Assembly: GCA_018711525.1 (NCBI GenBank)
Contig: DVIF01000014.1
Location: 1 to 47,990, forward strand
Length of the DNA: 47,990 nt
Direction of reading: 5' to 3'
Source of the DNA: Candidatus Ornithospirochaeta stercorigallinarum
Lineage (GTDB): Bacteria > Spirochaetota > Spirochaetia > Sphaerochaetales > Sphaerochaetaceae
Made by a program: the position numbers and the translations under genes. Shown one piece after another: positions 9,376-16,492 of the stretch. Numbering within the stretch: position 1 is the stretch's first letter; the number at the start of each line of letters is the position of its first letter. A model generated the notes under the pieces. The model was not told the DNA's origin and did not search any database. It worked only from the letters and a program-made list of their open reading frames with translations.

Positions 9376-10209
9376 TTATAATTCATTGCTCCATGCAGGA
9401 ATCCTCTCATCAAGGAATTCCAGAGTCTCTGCAAGGACAGCCATTTCAGCTTCAGGAGCCTTGTCATACGGCATGTAATGGGTACCCTTCTCTATCTTCT
9501 TATAATTCGTGAAATTCTCAAGCACCTTAGGAGTATAAGAGCATAGGGCATCCTCAGAGCCATAGAGATTCATGTACTTCGGATTCTTGAACAGAGGTGC
9601 GGCCTTCGACATGGCATCATAGAGATCAAGCATCTGAGCTGGATAGAGATGAGACCAGTACTCTGCACCATAATACCCGTCGTCGCATGGGGCTCCGTCA
9701 TAATGCAGATGATACGAAGGATCGCTCTGCCAGGGGAGATCCGGGATCCTACCTTCCATCTTCAGCTGCTTGAGGAGGGCTCTCCTCACAGGATGCTTCA
9801 TCCTCAGCGGAGGAGCGACCATAACAGCCTTGTCGATGCTGCCGCCATCTGCCAGAGCAAGGAGCGAACATCCCATCGAATGCCCGACGGCATACACCTT
9901 CTGATAGTTCAGCCTCAGGTCCGAAAGTGCATTCTCAACAAGACCGAGCCAATCAGAAAGGCCGCTTGAAGAAAAATCCTTCCCACTCGTCCCCATTCCA
10001 GGAAGACGCGGGACATAACAGTCAAAACCTGCGGAATACAGGTATTCAGCTATGCTGACCATCTCCCCGGGGTATCCTGCATAGCCATGTACGAGAAGAA
10101 CCGCCCTGTAGAAATTATTACTGAGGGTGAAGCTCCTTGAGCTCCTTCTCTCTCCCACTCTATCCCTGTAAAGGCCGTAATACCAGCTTGAGGGGACCGA
10201 ATATATCAC
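9376..10209 (-). CDS. Alpha/beta hydrolase (carboxylesterase or monoacylglycerol-lipase-like)
   Basis: This is a serine hydrolase of the alpha/beta fold. The oxyanion segment VLLVHGYAGYPGE is at 37-49, the nucleophile elbow GHSMG puts the Ser at 111, and likely triad partners are Asp220 (YGSED) and His244 (KGTHY). PRLPGMGTSG follows the strand-4 pattern of esterases and lipases. No signal peptide is seen, so it is probably cytoplasmic. The start is GTG at 10209 within a GTGA overlap with the LuxR gene stop, so translation is coupled. It is the last gene of a five-gene operon. The substrate is unknown. Confidence 0.85.
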   Translation of the reverse strand: MIYSVPSSWYYGLYRDRVGERRSSRSFTLSNNFYRAVLLVHGYAGYPGEMVSIAEYLYSAGFDCYVPRLPGMGTSGKDFSSSGLSDWLGLVENALSDLRLNYQKVYAVGHSMGCSLLALADGGSIDKAVMVAPPLRMKHPVRRALLKQLKMEGRIPDLPWQSDPSYHLHYDGAPCDDGYYGAEYWSHLYPAQMLDLYDAMSKAAPLFKNPKYMNLYGSEDALCSYTPKVLENFTNYKKIEKGTHYMPYDKAPEAEMAVLAETLEFLDERIPAWSNEL

Positions 10210-11117
10210 CAGGAAGCCTCCTCAAATAGATTCAAGAGATCGATACGGCATCTTACTCCCGTCTTGCTGAATATGTTGGCTATGTGGTTGTTGACCGTAT
10301 TGACGCTGATGTTCAGCTTTCCTCCGATCTCCTTGTTCGTAAGTCCGGCTTTTATAAGCTTGATTATCTCGACCTCCCTTTCCGTGATATGGAAGCTCTC
10401 GATTATCTCATCGGCAAGTCTGCTCTTGTCCTTTTCTATCTCTTCATTCTTCTTCTCACTTCTCTTCTCCTGATTATCGATGGCAACAAAGAGGAATACC
10501 AGAAGCATTATGAAATAAAGCAAAGCCACAAGAGGGAGGATGGCAGGGGAAAGGGAAGGGAAAAAGAGTGAGAAGGCGAAAAGCAGTATGACGAGAGCGG
10601 AGACCGAGATTATCGTAACAGACACCGCTCTTACACTCTTCTGCTCACTCTTTGTGTAGTTCAGAGACATTATTACAACCGTATACACGATGACAAGGAG
10701 AACCGGAATGTATTTCAGATAGCTGAACACCCCATCTCCCACTATTGCAGAAATGATGTAGCAGGCTGCAAAAAGTGCTGTGATTACAGAGAACATCACC
10801 TTCTCATATACAGGCATGGGTCGAGCTATGACCCAGTTCATGAAAAGGGGTATGAACACTATCAAAAATCCGATATCAAGATGGAAAAGCACATCCCATA
10901 CATACCGGAAGACAGTCATGGCAAGGGAATCCTCGAAAAGATATGAGAACTGAACTATTGCATAACTGAATACGACGCCAAGGAGGGTTGATGCGAATAC
11001 AATGAGGAATCTAGACCATTTTAAAGAGGCCTTCCGCCCCCATATGATTGCGAGCGAAAGGTCCATCGATGATATGGAAATAGCCAGTATGCAGGCTATT
11101 ACAGTCAATGCCTGCAT
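10206..11117 (-). CDS. Membrane-bound LuxR-family regulator with about seven helices
   Basis: The first 215 or so residues hold about seven hydrophobic segments (from MQALTVIACILAISISS to LLYFIMLLVFLFVAI) and no recognisable sensor domain. A charged linker (KRSEKKNEEIEKDKS) follows, then a LuxR-type helix-turn-helix: ITEREVEIIKLIKAGLTNKEIGGKLNISVNTVNNHIANIFSKTGV near 243-288. This is a one-component design with a membrane sensor and a cytoplasmic DNA-binding tail. Its start codon overlaps the stop of the RloB-like gene (TAATG), and its stop overlaps the hydrolase start (GTGA). The ligand and target promoters are unknown; autoregulation of this operon is an obvious possibility. Confidence 0.85.
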   Translation of the reverse strand: MQALTVIACILAISISSMDLSLAIIWGRKASLKWSRFLIVFASTLLGVVFSYAIVQFSYLFEDSLAMTVFRYVWDVLFHLDIGFLIVFIPLFMNWVIARPMPVYEKVMFSVITALFAACYIISAIVGDGVFSYLKYIPVLLVIVYTVVIMSLNYTKSEQKSVRAVSVTIISVSALVILLFAFSLFFPSLSPAILPLVALLYFIMLLVFLFVAIDNQEKRSEKKNEEIEKDKSRLADEIIESFHITEREVEIIKLIKAGLTNKEIGGKLNISVNTVNNHIANIFSKTGVRCRIDLLNLFEEASW

Positions 11118-11752
11118 TACTTGAATGCCTTCTGGTTATGGCTCATGTCAGCCTGTCCGCAGACATTCTGGATGCATTCGTCGAAAAGCGGCATCGTTGT
11201 AGCTTCAAGCCCTGTCTGTATCTTGACGTTGTCATTGTAGTTCCTGGCATTCAGGTCAGCTGTCGCATGACGGCTGAACAGCTGCAGATGCAGGTTCAGT
11301 CCTCCGGTGAGCAGGTACTCAGGGGTCATCTCAAAGCCTTTGATCGCTCCCTTCACCCTCTCTCTGATCACCTGGGCATCAGATACATATGCATTCAATG
11401 CTCCAAGATGCAGTGCGAACCAGAGCTCAAAGCAAGGATTGAACCAGCAGAGGTTGATCTTCTTGCGCTCTGCATATTCCTGCATCTCCTTCACTTCTGC
11501 GATATCAGCCTTGACTTCATCAAGTCCGAAAAGCGCCCATACGAACTGATAGCGTCCTGCAAGCTTCTTGCGGCTTGTAACATCAATCAGGTGCTTAAGG
11601 TCGAGATTATCACTTCCTGCCCACTCGACGGTCAGGTTCATGTATCTGCAGTCCTTCCTCATCTGATTGAAATATATGGCTTCTGCCCTTGTTGCTGTAA
11701 CAAGGAGGATGGTGCCTTTGGCTTCTGTTATATTCTTCTTACGTTTTGCCAT
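11117..11752 (-). CDS. RloB-like protein with altered TOPRIM-type motifs
   Basis: The family is recognised from the conserved block WFNPCFELWFALHLGA (NPCFELW at 105-111). In typical RloB proteins an N-terminal strand reads IVCEGEKTEPNYF and a second reads VFDxDD, giving an acidic TOPRIM-like site. Here the first is ILLVTATRAEAIYF (15-28) and the second VWALFGLDEV (71-80), so the first Glu and the leading Asp are absent. The protein may have lost catalysis or use other residues. I chose the ATG at 11752 (MAKRKKN) because a GGAGG lies just upstream; a longer frame would run into rloA. It is one nucleotide after the RloA-like gene and overlaps the LuxR gene by one. Confidence 0.75.
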   Translation of the reverse strand: MAKRKKNITEAKGTILLVTATRAEAIYFNQMRKDCRYMNLTVEWAGSDNLDLKHLIDVTSRKKLAGRYQFVWALFGLDEVKADIAEVKEMQEYAERKKINLCWFNPCFELWFALHLGALNAYVSDAQVIRERVKGAIKGFEMTPEYLLTGGLNLHLQLFSRHATADLNARNYNDNVKIQTGLEATTMPLFDECIQNVCGQADMSHNQKAFK

Positions 11753-11753
11753 T

Positions 11754-13043
11754 TTAGTTCTCCTCCTTCTGCTCGTTCTCTTCTTCCACATCGTCTACAG
11801 GAGTTCCATCATGCACGAAGTAGAAGTCGCTTGTGACAGGAAGAGCTCCGAAAGCACCCTGTAGATAGCGGTTGTAGTTTGATGTCCTGCTTCTTCCTTT
11901 GAAATCGGAAAGGCTGTAGAAGACAGTACTGGATTCGTTATCCTTCTGAGCGAACCAGATAGCATCCTTCCTGAGAAGTCCATCTTTGAGGAGGGAAGGA
12001 TTGCAATCGACGACAAGCATCTGGCTGTGCTTGTTGCAGGACTCGAAAATCTCTACAAGATGACATAGCACATCAGGATGTAGAAGCTGTCCGAAATCAT
12101 CAATCAGAAGTACCTTCTCACTTACAAAGCTCGTGAAGAACGCGATTCCGATAGCCACTAGTCTTCTCAGTGAAAGGCTCTCCATGAGGAACGAGTTGGA
12201 ATATCCATCGACCTTCTTATCGTTTACATAAACGTGAGTGAAAACCACACTCCTCGTGCCGTCTTCCTTCTCCCTTACTCCGACCCTTCTGATATCCGTG
12301 ATATCCAGAGCCCAGAGGTAGTTGACGAGCATATCGCCCCAGCCGGGATGCTTCTTAAGGGCATCTGCTACAAACTGCTCCGCCTGGGTACCGACACCCA
12401 TCGGAAGGATGTTGAGTGTGTTCTTGAACCATAAATACATCTCACTGCTGGTCTGTCCTCCGGCAAGAGCACTCTCGCTGAGGAACGTCCTGCTCTGAGG
12501 AAGATGCTTTGCCGCCCTCTTCTTGTCTCCACGATAGAGCTTGCCGAAGCGGTAGGCGTATCCGTCCTCGCCTTCGATCTTCTTTCTCTCGAACATGAGT
12601 TTTTTGGAACCGTTCACGATATAGTAGAGGGACTCCTCATATACCATCTCACGGTTTGCAGAAAGCAGGTATCGACCTATGATCGTAGGATCCTCCTCGT
12701 TTCCCTCCGTTCCCTTCTTAAGCAGAACGTCGATGCTGATGTTGGCAGGAGTGAGCTTGTCGATTCCGTATGCGAACACCGTTCCAGAAAGGCTTGATGC
12801 AAGAGGATTTTCAATCTCACGAGGGGAGAGGACAATCCTCCTAAGCACTTCAAGAGCTCTCACGAAGGAGCTCTTACCTGCTCCGTTCGGACCGATAACG
12901 GCACTGGTCTTAATCAGATTTATCTTGTCGTTGACCTCGATAATCTTACTTGGATCCAAGCGATTATCCTTAACGGCTTCAAAACTGATAGTCTGACTTG
13001 ACTTGACCGATTTGAAGTTTTCAATAGTCATGCTCAATAGCAT
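11754..13043 (-). CDS. RloA-like AAA15/ABC-type ATPase with unusual catalytic residues
   Basis: The protein starts MTIENFKSVKSSQTISFEAV after four residues, typical of SMC/OLD-like ATPases. Walker A is GPNGAGKS at 51-58 and Walker B is VLLIDD at 311-316. The C-terminal block LLRKDAIWFAQKD...YSLSDFKGR...YLQGAFGALP is characteristic of the RloA/AAA15 family. Departures are Asp in place of the Walker B Glu (IDDF), MESLSLRRL where a signature Ser-x-Gly would be expected, and VVDCNP where the family usually has a switch His (such as THDT). The start overlaps the PHP gene stop (TAATG) and has an AGGAGG site. RloA/RloB pairs are associated with restriction islands and phage defence. Confidence 0.8.
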   Translation of the reverse strand: MLLSMTIENFKSVKSSQTISFEAVKDNRLDPSKIIEVNDKINLIKTSAVIGPNGAGKSSFVRALEVLRRIVLSPREIENPLASSLSGTVFAYGIDKLTPANISIDVLLKKGTEGNEEDPTIIGRYLLSANREMVYEESLYYIVNGSKKLMFERKKIEGEDGYAYRFGKLYRGDKKRAAKHLPQSRTFLSESALAGGQTSSEMYLWFKNTLNILPMGVGTQAEQFVADALKKHPGWGDMLVNYLWALDITDIRRVGVREKEDGTRSVVFTHVYVNDKKVDGYSNSFLMESLSLRRLVAIGIAFFTSFVSEKVLLIDDFGQLLHPDVLCHLVEIFESCNKHSQMLVVDCNPSLLKDGLLRKDAIWFAQKDNESSTVFYSLSDFKGRSRTSNYNRYLQGAFGALPVTSDFYFVHDGTPVDDVEEENEQKEEN

Positions 13044-13693
13044 TACACGACCTCCTTAAGATGACGGGCCAGAAGGCTCATCTTTCTCATTATATCTGGA
13101 TGGCTTGATATCATCTGAGCCAAATCTACTATATCTTTCTTTTCTCCATGGCAATCGGAAGCGAGAATGTCTACAAGACCTCTTAGGACATACTCCTCCG
13201 CCTTACCACCTTTTGCCAGGGCCTTGGCATTCACTTGTATCAGATACCCTCTCCTTCTCATCTCCGTAACAGCATCACTTTCCGGACTGAGCCATTTATA
13301 ACGCTCTATGTGTGCTATTATCGGGACAAGGGGATGAAGGCTCTCAAGTTTCTGGAAAAGGGAGGATGGCGCATACTCAGTGGGGAATTCGACCAATGCA
13401 TACCGCCCCATCACAGGCAGTCCCTTCACCTCTTCCTCATCGAGGACATAAATCTCACTTGCCAAAGACGAGAAGAGTCCTTTTTCCTCGCATATCTTCT
13501 TTGCCTTAACCCACGCTTCACGCAGTGCCTTCACATCTGTCGTGACATACGGATCATATAGATGGGGAGTGAAGATGAGACCTGAAAAACCGCAGCTTTT
13601 ATACAAATCAAGGTAAGACCCCAGCTCGCTCCACTCTACAAAGCCATCGTCAATATGTGGTAGAAGATGGCAATGCATATCATACAATTCCAT
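13043..13693 (-). CDS. PHP-domain phosphatase, CpsB/YwqE-like
   Basis: The first residues MELYDMHCHLLPHIDDG match the metal-binding HxH and DDG motif of bacterial PHP-type tyrosine phosphatases. Further metal ligands are suggested by FTPHLYDPY, IAHIERYKW and the terminal ASDCHGEKKD. The length of 216 residues is slightly short for the roughly 250-residue family. I chose the ATG at 13693; an upstream in-frame ATG would add 41 AT-rich, hydrophobic residues with no family match. No Shine-Dalgarno precedes 13693; an extended -10 lies 9 nt upstream, so the transcript may be leaderless. It is the first gene of the five-gene operon. No capsule genes are nearby, so its substrate is open. Confidence 0.8.
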   Translation of the reverse strand: MELYDMHCHLLPHIDDGFVEWSELGSYLDLYKSCGFSGLIFTPHLYDPYVTTDVKALREAWVKAKKICEEKGLFSSLASEIYVLDEEEVKGLPVMGRYALVEFPTEYAPSSLFQKLESLHPLVPIIAHIERYKWLSPESDAVTEMRRRGYLIQVNAKALAKGGKAEEYVLRGLVDILASDCHGEKKDIVDLAQMISSHPDIMRKMSLLARHLKEVV

Positions 13694-13702
13694 ATTAAAG
13701 GT

Positions 13703-13711
13703 ATTATAGCA
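13703..13711 (-). promoter_or_regulatory. Extended -10 promoter of the PHP/RloAB/LuxR operon
   Basis: TGCTATAAT (extended -10) ends 9 nt before the PHP gene ATG. No good -35 is present, as is common with extended -10 promoters. Transcription would begin within about 3 nt of the start codon. Confidence 0.55.
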
Positions 13712-13790
13712 AGAAATCTGTAACAAAACAGCATTATTTTGTATTTTTAGGCCATTGTTATATGATAGTACAAAAAAACAAAAATAATAT

Positions 13791-13824
13791 AAAAAAATGA
13801 AGGAATATTTAACCATATTCCTTC
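13791..13824 (-). terminator. Terminator of the 16170-13885 operon
   Basis: A perfect 10-bp inverted repeat (GAAGGAATAT with ATATTCCTTC, 6-nt loop) is followed on the minus strand by ATTTTTTTA. It separates the upstream three-gene operon from the PHP/RloAB operon. Confidence 0.8.
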
Positions 13825-13884
13825 AAATTAGCATTTTAAAATTATTTTACAGGATATCAATATAATTTTTTCTTCAAAAACATA

Positions 13885-14259
13885 TCAACGGATGTTGAGT
13901 AAAAGGTCATCTATATTATCTATTTTCATGGCAACATTGCTCACTCCCGCCAGACTCTCACTCTCCTTTATTATGATATAAGGCCCTTCGAAATCCTCTG
14001 CATGGTCTTTCAGCCACATCATGAACGACGAGACATCCTTGTCTTTGAAGGCATCTGAAAGCCCCTCTATCAGGATGAGGCGGAAGGAAGCGGTGCTGAT
14101 CCATCTCTTTATCTGGCTTATACCGCCCTCCCTGTCTTGAATGTTCTTGACTAGGACATCGGTCCTGATCGGATCAGGAGAAAACGACAGGACGGCACTC
14201 TTTACCTTCCTGAGCACAGGCTCGACATCATCTTTCCCGTATAGGAATATCTTGTTCAA
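13885..14259 (-). CDS. Hypothetical protein, 124 residues
   Basis: I do not recognise this small, probably soluble protein (MNKIFLYGKDDVEPVLRKVK...). It has no signal peptide or membrane segment. The alternation of hydrophobic strands (FRLILIEGL, PYIIIKES) and helices suggests an alpha/beta fold. It is the third gene of an operon, 4 nt after the lipoprotein gene, and is followed by a strong terminator. The codon pattern looks like that of its neighbours, so it is likely a real gene. Confidence 0.6.
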   Translation of the reverse strand: MNKIFLYGKDDVEPVLRKVKSAVLSFSPDPIRTDVLVKNIQDREGGISQIKRWISTASFRLILIEGLSDAFKDKDVSSFMMWLKDHAEDFEGPYIIIKESESLAGVSNVAMKIDNIDDLLLNIR

Positions 14260-14263
14260 CCCT

Positions 14264-15379
14264 CTACCTCCTTAGCGCATCATAGATGCTTGAATAGTAG
14301 GAATCATCCAGATCCCTCTCTTTCTCATTGCTCCCCTCTATCTGACGGATGCTCTCCTCGTTGCTCCTCTTTATCGAAGCAAGCCTCGAGAGAAGCTGAT
14401 ACACCTCTTCACTTCCGCTATCATTGTATACACGGGAGGCGATTTCGATTGCCCCATCCACATCCCCTTTTGCCGCCGTGATCAGAGCTGCGTTATATCC
14501 GCTCGGCACATGCCCTGTCGATTCGTAGTTCTCCTGGAAAAGCCCCAGGGCGGAAGAGAGGTCCCCGTCCTTTGCATAATCATATGCAGCATTCACAGCT
14601 TTCACCTCCGGCTTGTTATCCATCAGTGTGATCTCGACACTGGTCCTGAGGGGAACCAGCTGCCTTGTGATGCGGCTCATCGTGGAGTCGATCATGTTTG
14701 CAAAAATCCTCTCGGGATAGGTGAAGATGAAATTGTGGTTGCTTATCCTGAAATTATCCGTATCCTCGACAATGAACCTCCTTGTCGCGACGATCCTCTC
14801 GGTTTCGACATCGACAATCGTATAGGAATATGAAAGGTAATAGTCGGCATCATAATAGAAACGTGTCGTATCGACTTCGTACTCCTCCCCCTTGCTGTTC
14901 TCCCTCGTCTCGACAACAGTCTGTGAATAGATGTACTCATCCACCGACATGCTCTCTATGCGAGGGATTATCACAGCATCCACACCTCTCTTCATGAACT
15001 CCTTCCTGGCAGACATACCTATCGACCCTGCATCGAGGATCTTATCTGTGACATTTGGAGGGAGGATGCTGAAGTATCCGGAGGCCGAGAGGGTGGACCA
15101 TAAGCTCTCTGTCGCATAATCAGCGACCTCATCCTTGAGTCCATAATCATAGGTGCTGAGGATATCGGCATAACCGAACCTGGCAAGACTGCCTACGGTC
15201 CTGATATATCTTGCAGGACGTGCAAAGCCATAGTAGGGAACGGTCGATGAGATGGCGATGTTCCTGTAGTTTCCCATGTCTATCTCGCTTGGGACCATAT
15301 ATGATATGCCTACGGAAGTCCGGCACGAGCTGAGAAAAACTGTGATTACGAGGATGAAAGATATAAGCACTTTCTTCAT
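14264..15379 (-). CDS. Lipoprotein of unknown function with TPR-like C-terminus
   Basis: The start MKKVLISFILVITVFLSSC is a lipoprotein signal with the acylated Cys at 19. The central region (MVPSEIDMGNYRNIAISSTV, later a long block of strands around VVETRENSKGEEYEVDTTRF and a YSYTIVDVETERIVATRRF strand pair) resembles spirochaetal envelope proteins of the CsgG/FlgO/DUF6340-like kind, though I cannot fix a family. The last 100 residues (AYDYAKDGDLSSALGLFQEN and similar) look like TPR helices. The start overlaps the upstream gene by 4 nt (ATGA), and the next gene follows after 4 nt. It is probably anchored in the inner or outer membrane, facing the periplasm. Confidence 0.7.
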   Translation of the reverse strand: MKKVLISFILVITVFLSSCRTSVGISYMVPSEIDMGNYRNIAISSTVPYYGFARPARYIRTVGSLARFGYADILSTYDYGLKDEVADYATESLWSTLSASGYFSILPPNVTDKILDAGSIGMSARKEFMKRGVDAVIIPRIESMSVDEYIYSQTVVETRENSKGEEYEVDTTRFYYDADYYLSYSYTIVDVETERIVATRRFIVEDTDNFRISNHNFIFTYPERIFANMIDSTMSRITRQLVPLRTSVEITLMDNKPEVKAVNAAYDYAKDGDLSSALGLFQENYESTGHVPSGYNAALITAAKGDVDGAIEIASRVYNDSGSEEVYQLLSRLASIKRSNEESIRQIEGSNEKERDLDDSYYSSIYDALRR

Positions 15380-16170
15380 AAATAACCCCTTTCTATGATC
15401 TTCGTAATAGAGAGAGATGCCTTGATGGATTCCTTGGGAAGCCTTACGGCGTTGAAATACCAGAACGGGAGGCCGAAGTATATCGACAGGTCATCTGAGT
15501 GTCCGAGGGATGAGAAGGCGAGGACAGCCCTTCCCTTTTCAAGCCCACCCATCTCATCTTCTCTTATGATGCGCACTTCCATACCAATGTCTTCAGCACT
15601 TTTCAAGACTTCGTCATAGATACCATCATCAACATCCTCCTTCACAAGGACAAATGGAAGGTCCCTTCTGAAGAACGAATTCGCTGTGAGGCTGTCGATG
15701 TTTACCAGACGGTCCATGATAGCCTCCCTCGTACGCTCAAGGGTACGGGGATACGGGAATATCCTTCTGCCGTCAGAAGAGAGGATCAGACGGAAAAGGA
15801 CATTCGGCTCAGATGCATGAAGAAGCTGGTCGTAATACCTCTCATGATTACCGATATATAAAAAGGTAAGACAGGGAGAGTTCTCCATGATATGCATGGA
15901 GACAAGGAACGGGGAGTCCTGCATCGAATCGAAGAAAATCATATTCTCCCTCTTTTCAACCGCTTCAATCAAATCTTCCAGATTGTCGACAAAAGATGAG
16001 AAAGGAAGGACGATATCGTTTTCATCTGAAATCCTCCTCACCTTCTCCAGGCTCCCGACAAAGACTACATCACCTTTATACTCGCTCATTCTAAATTCCA
16101 ATTCCTTCAGAATGGGAACGATGTCATCATCCTTATCCTCTGCAATAGAGACAACCATGTAATCCGTCAT
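15376..16170 (-). CDS. Hypothetical protein, 264 residues, first gene of a three-gene operon
   Basis: I do not recognise the family. The sequence (MTDYMVVSIAEDKDDDIVPI...) has no signal peptide. Regularly spaced strands (DVVFVGSL, NDIVLPF, NMIFFDS, LTFLYIG, PFVLVKED, RAVLAF) suggest two Rossmann-like alpha/beta halves, perhaps like a periplasmic-binding or response-regulator fold without their motifs. It overlaps the lipoprotein gene by 4 nt, so the products may work together. It has no Shine-Dalgarno; an extended -10 (TGGTAGCAT) lies 6 nt upstream, so the mRNA is probably leaderless. A small acidic ORF is transcribed divergently. Confidence 0.6.
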   Translation of the reverse strand: MTDYMVVSIAEDKDDDIVPILKELEFRMSEYKGDVVFVGSLEKVRRISDENDIVLPFSSFVDNLEDLIEAVEKRENMIFFDSMQDSPFLVSMHIMENSPCLTFLYIGNHERYYDQLLHASEPNVLFRLILSSDGRRIFPYPRTLERTREAIMDRLVNIDSLTANSFFRRDLPFVLVKEDVDDGIYDEVLKSAEDIGMEVRIIREDEMGGLEKGRAVLAFSSLGHSDDLSIYFGLPFWYFNAVRLPKESIKASLSITKIIERGYL

Positions 16171-16226
16171 GAGAATATGCTACCACAAATATTTCAATTT
16201 AGCAGTATTAGTTCTATTATTGTTTC
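16171..16226. promoter_or_regulatory. Divergent promoters of two apparently leaderless genes
   Basis: On the minus strand TGGTAGCAT (its -10 at 16177-16182) is 6 nt from the ATG at 16170. On the plus strand TTTCAA (16192-16197), a 17-nt spacer and TATTAT (16215-16220) end 6 nt before the ATG at 16227. Neither gene has a Shine-Dalgarno. Confidence 0.5.
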
Positions 16227-16391
16227 ATGGCACTCTATTTTGATGACTTCCTGGATGAAGATGAACAGGATGAAGAGAAGGAAGGTACAAGCACGATCCT
16301 TGTGGATTTGAGGAAAATCGTCGAAGAGATGGACGATGTGGAATCAGTCTATGAGGACGAAGAGGATGAAGAGGAAGACCTGTACTTCTAA
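16227..16391 (+). CDS. Very acidic small protein, 54 residues
   Basis: The frame starts MALYFDDFLDEDEQDEEKEG and ends EDEEDEEEDLYF. More than 40 percent of the residues are Asp or Glu, with a short central helix-like part (TSTILVDLRKIVEEMDDVES). A -35/-10 pair with 17-nt spacing ends 6 nt before the ATG, which supports it as a real leaderless gene. I know no family for it. Acidic proteins of this size can act as DNA mimics, chaperones or RNA-polymerase-binding proteins, but nothing here selects among these. The opposite strand is open as well, so comparative evidence is desirable. Confidence 0.5.
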   Translation: MALYFDDFLDEDEQDEEKEGTSTILVDLRKIVEEMDDVESVYEDEEDEEEDLYF

Positions 16392-16429
16392 AAAGTATAT
16401 CTTTTGCATAAATATGCACCTTGTGAATA

Positions 16430-16458
16430 TTGAAGTGAATTTTTCTTTACGCTATCAT
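16430..16458 (+). promoter_or_regulatory. Putative promoter of the TrpXYZ-like operon
   Basis: TTGAAG (16430-16435), a 17-nt spacer and TATCAT (16453-16458) lie 34 nt upstream of the binding-protein start. A GCATA-AA-TATGC repeat is just upstream (16407-16418). Confidence 0.6.
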
Positions 16459-16492
16459 TTTCTCAACACAAATAAACAGGAGGTTGGGGAAA

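Noticed and set aside
13694-13816. 41-residue extension of the PHP phosphatase
   Set aside because: AT-rich and hydrophobic, upstream of the extended -10, not part of the family; the HxH motif normally lies within the first ten residues.
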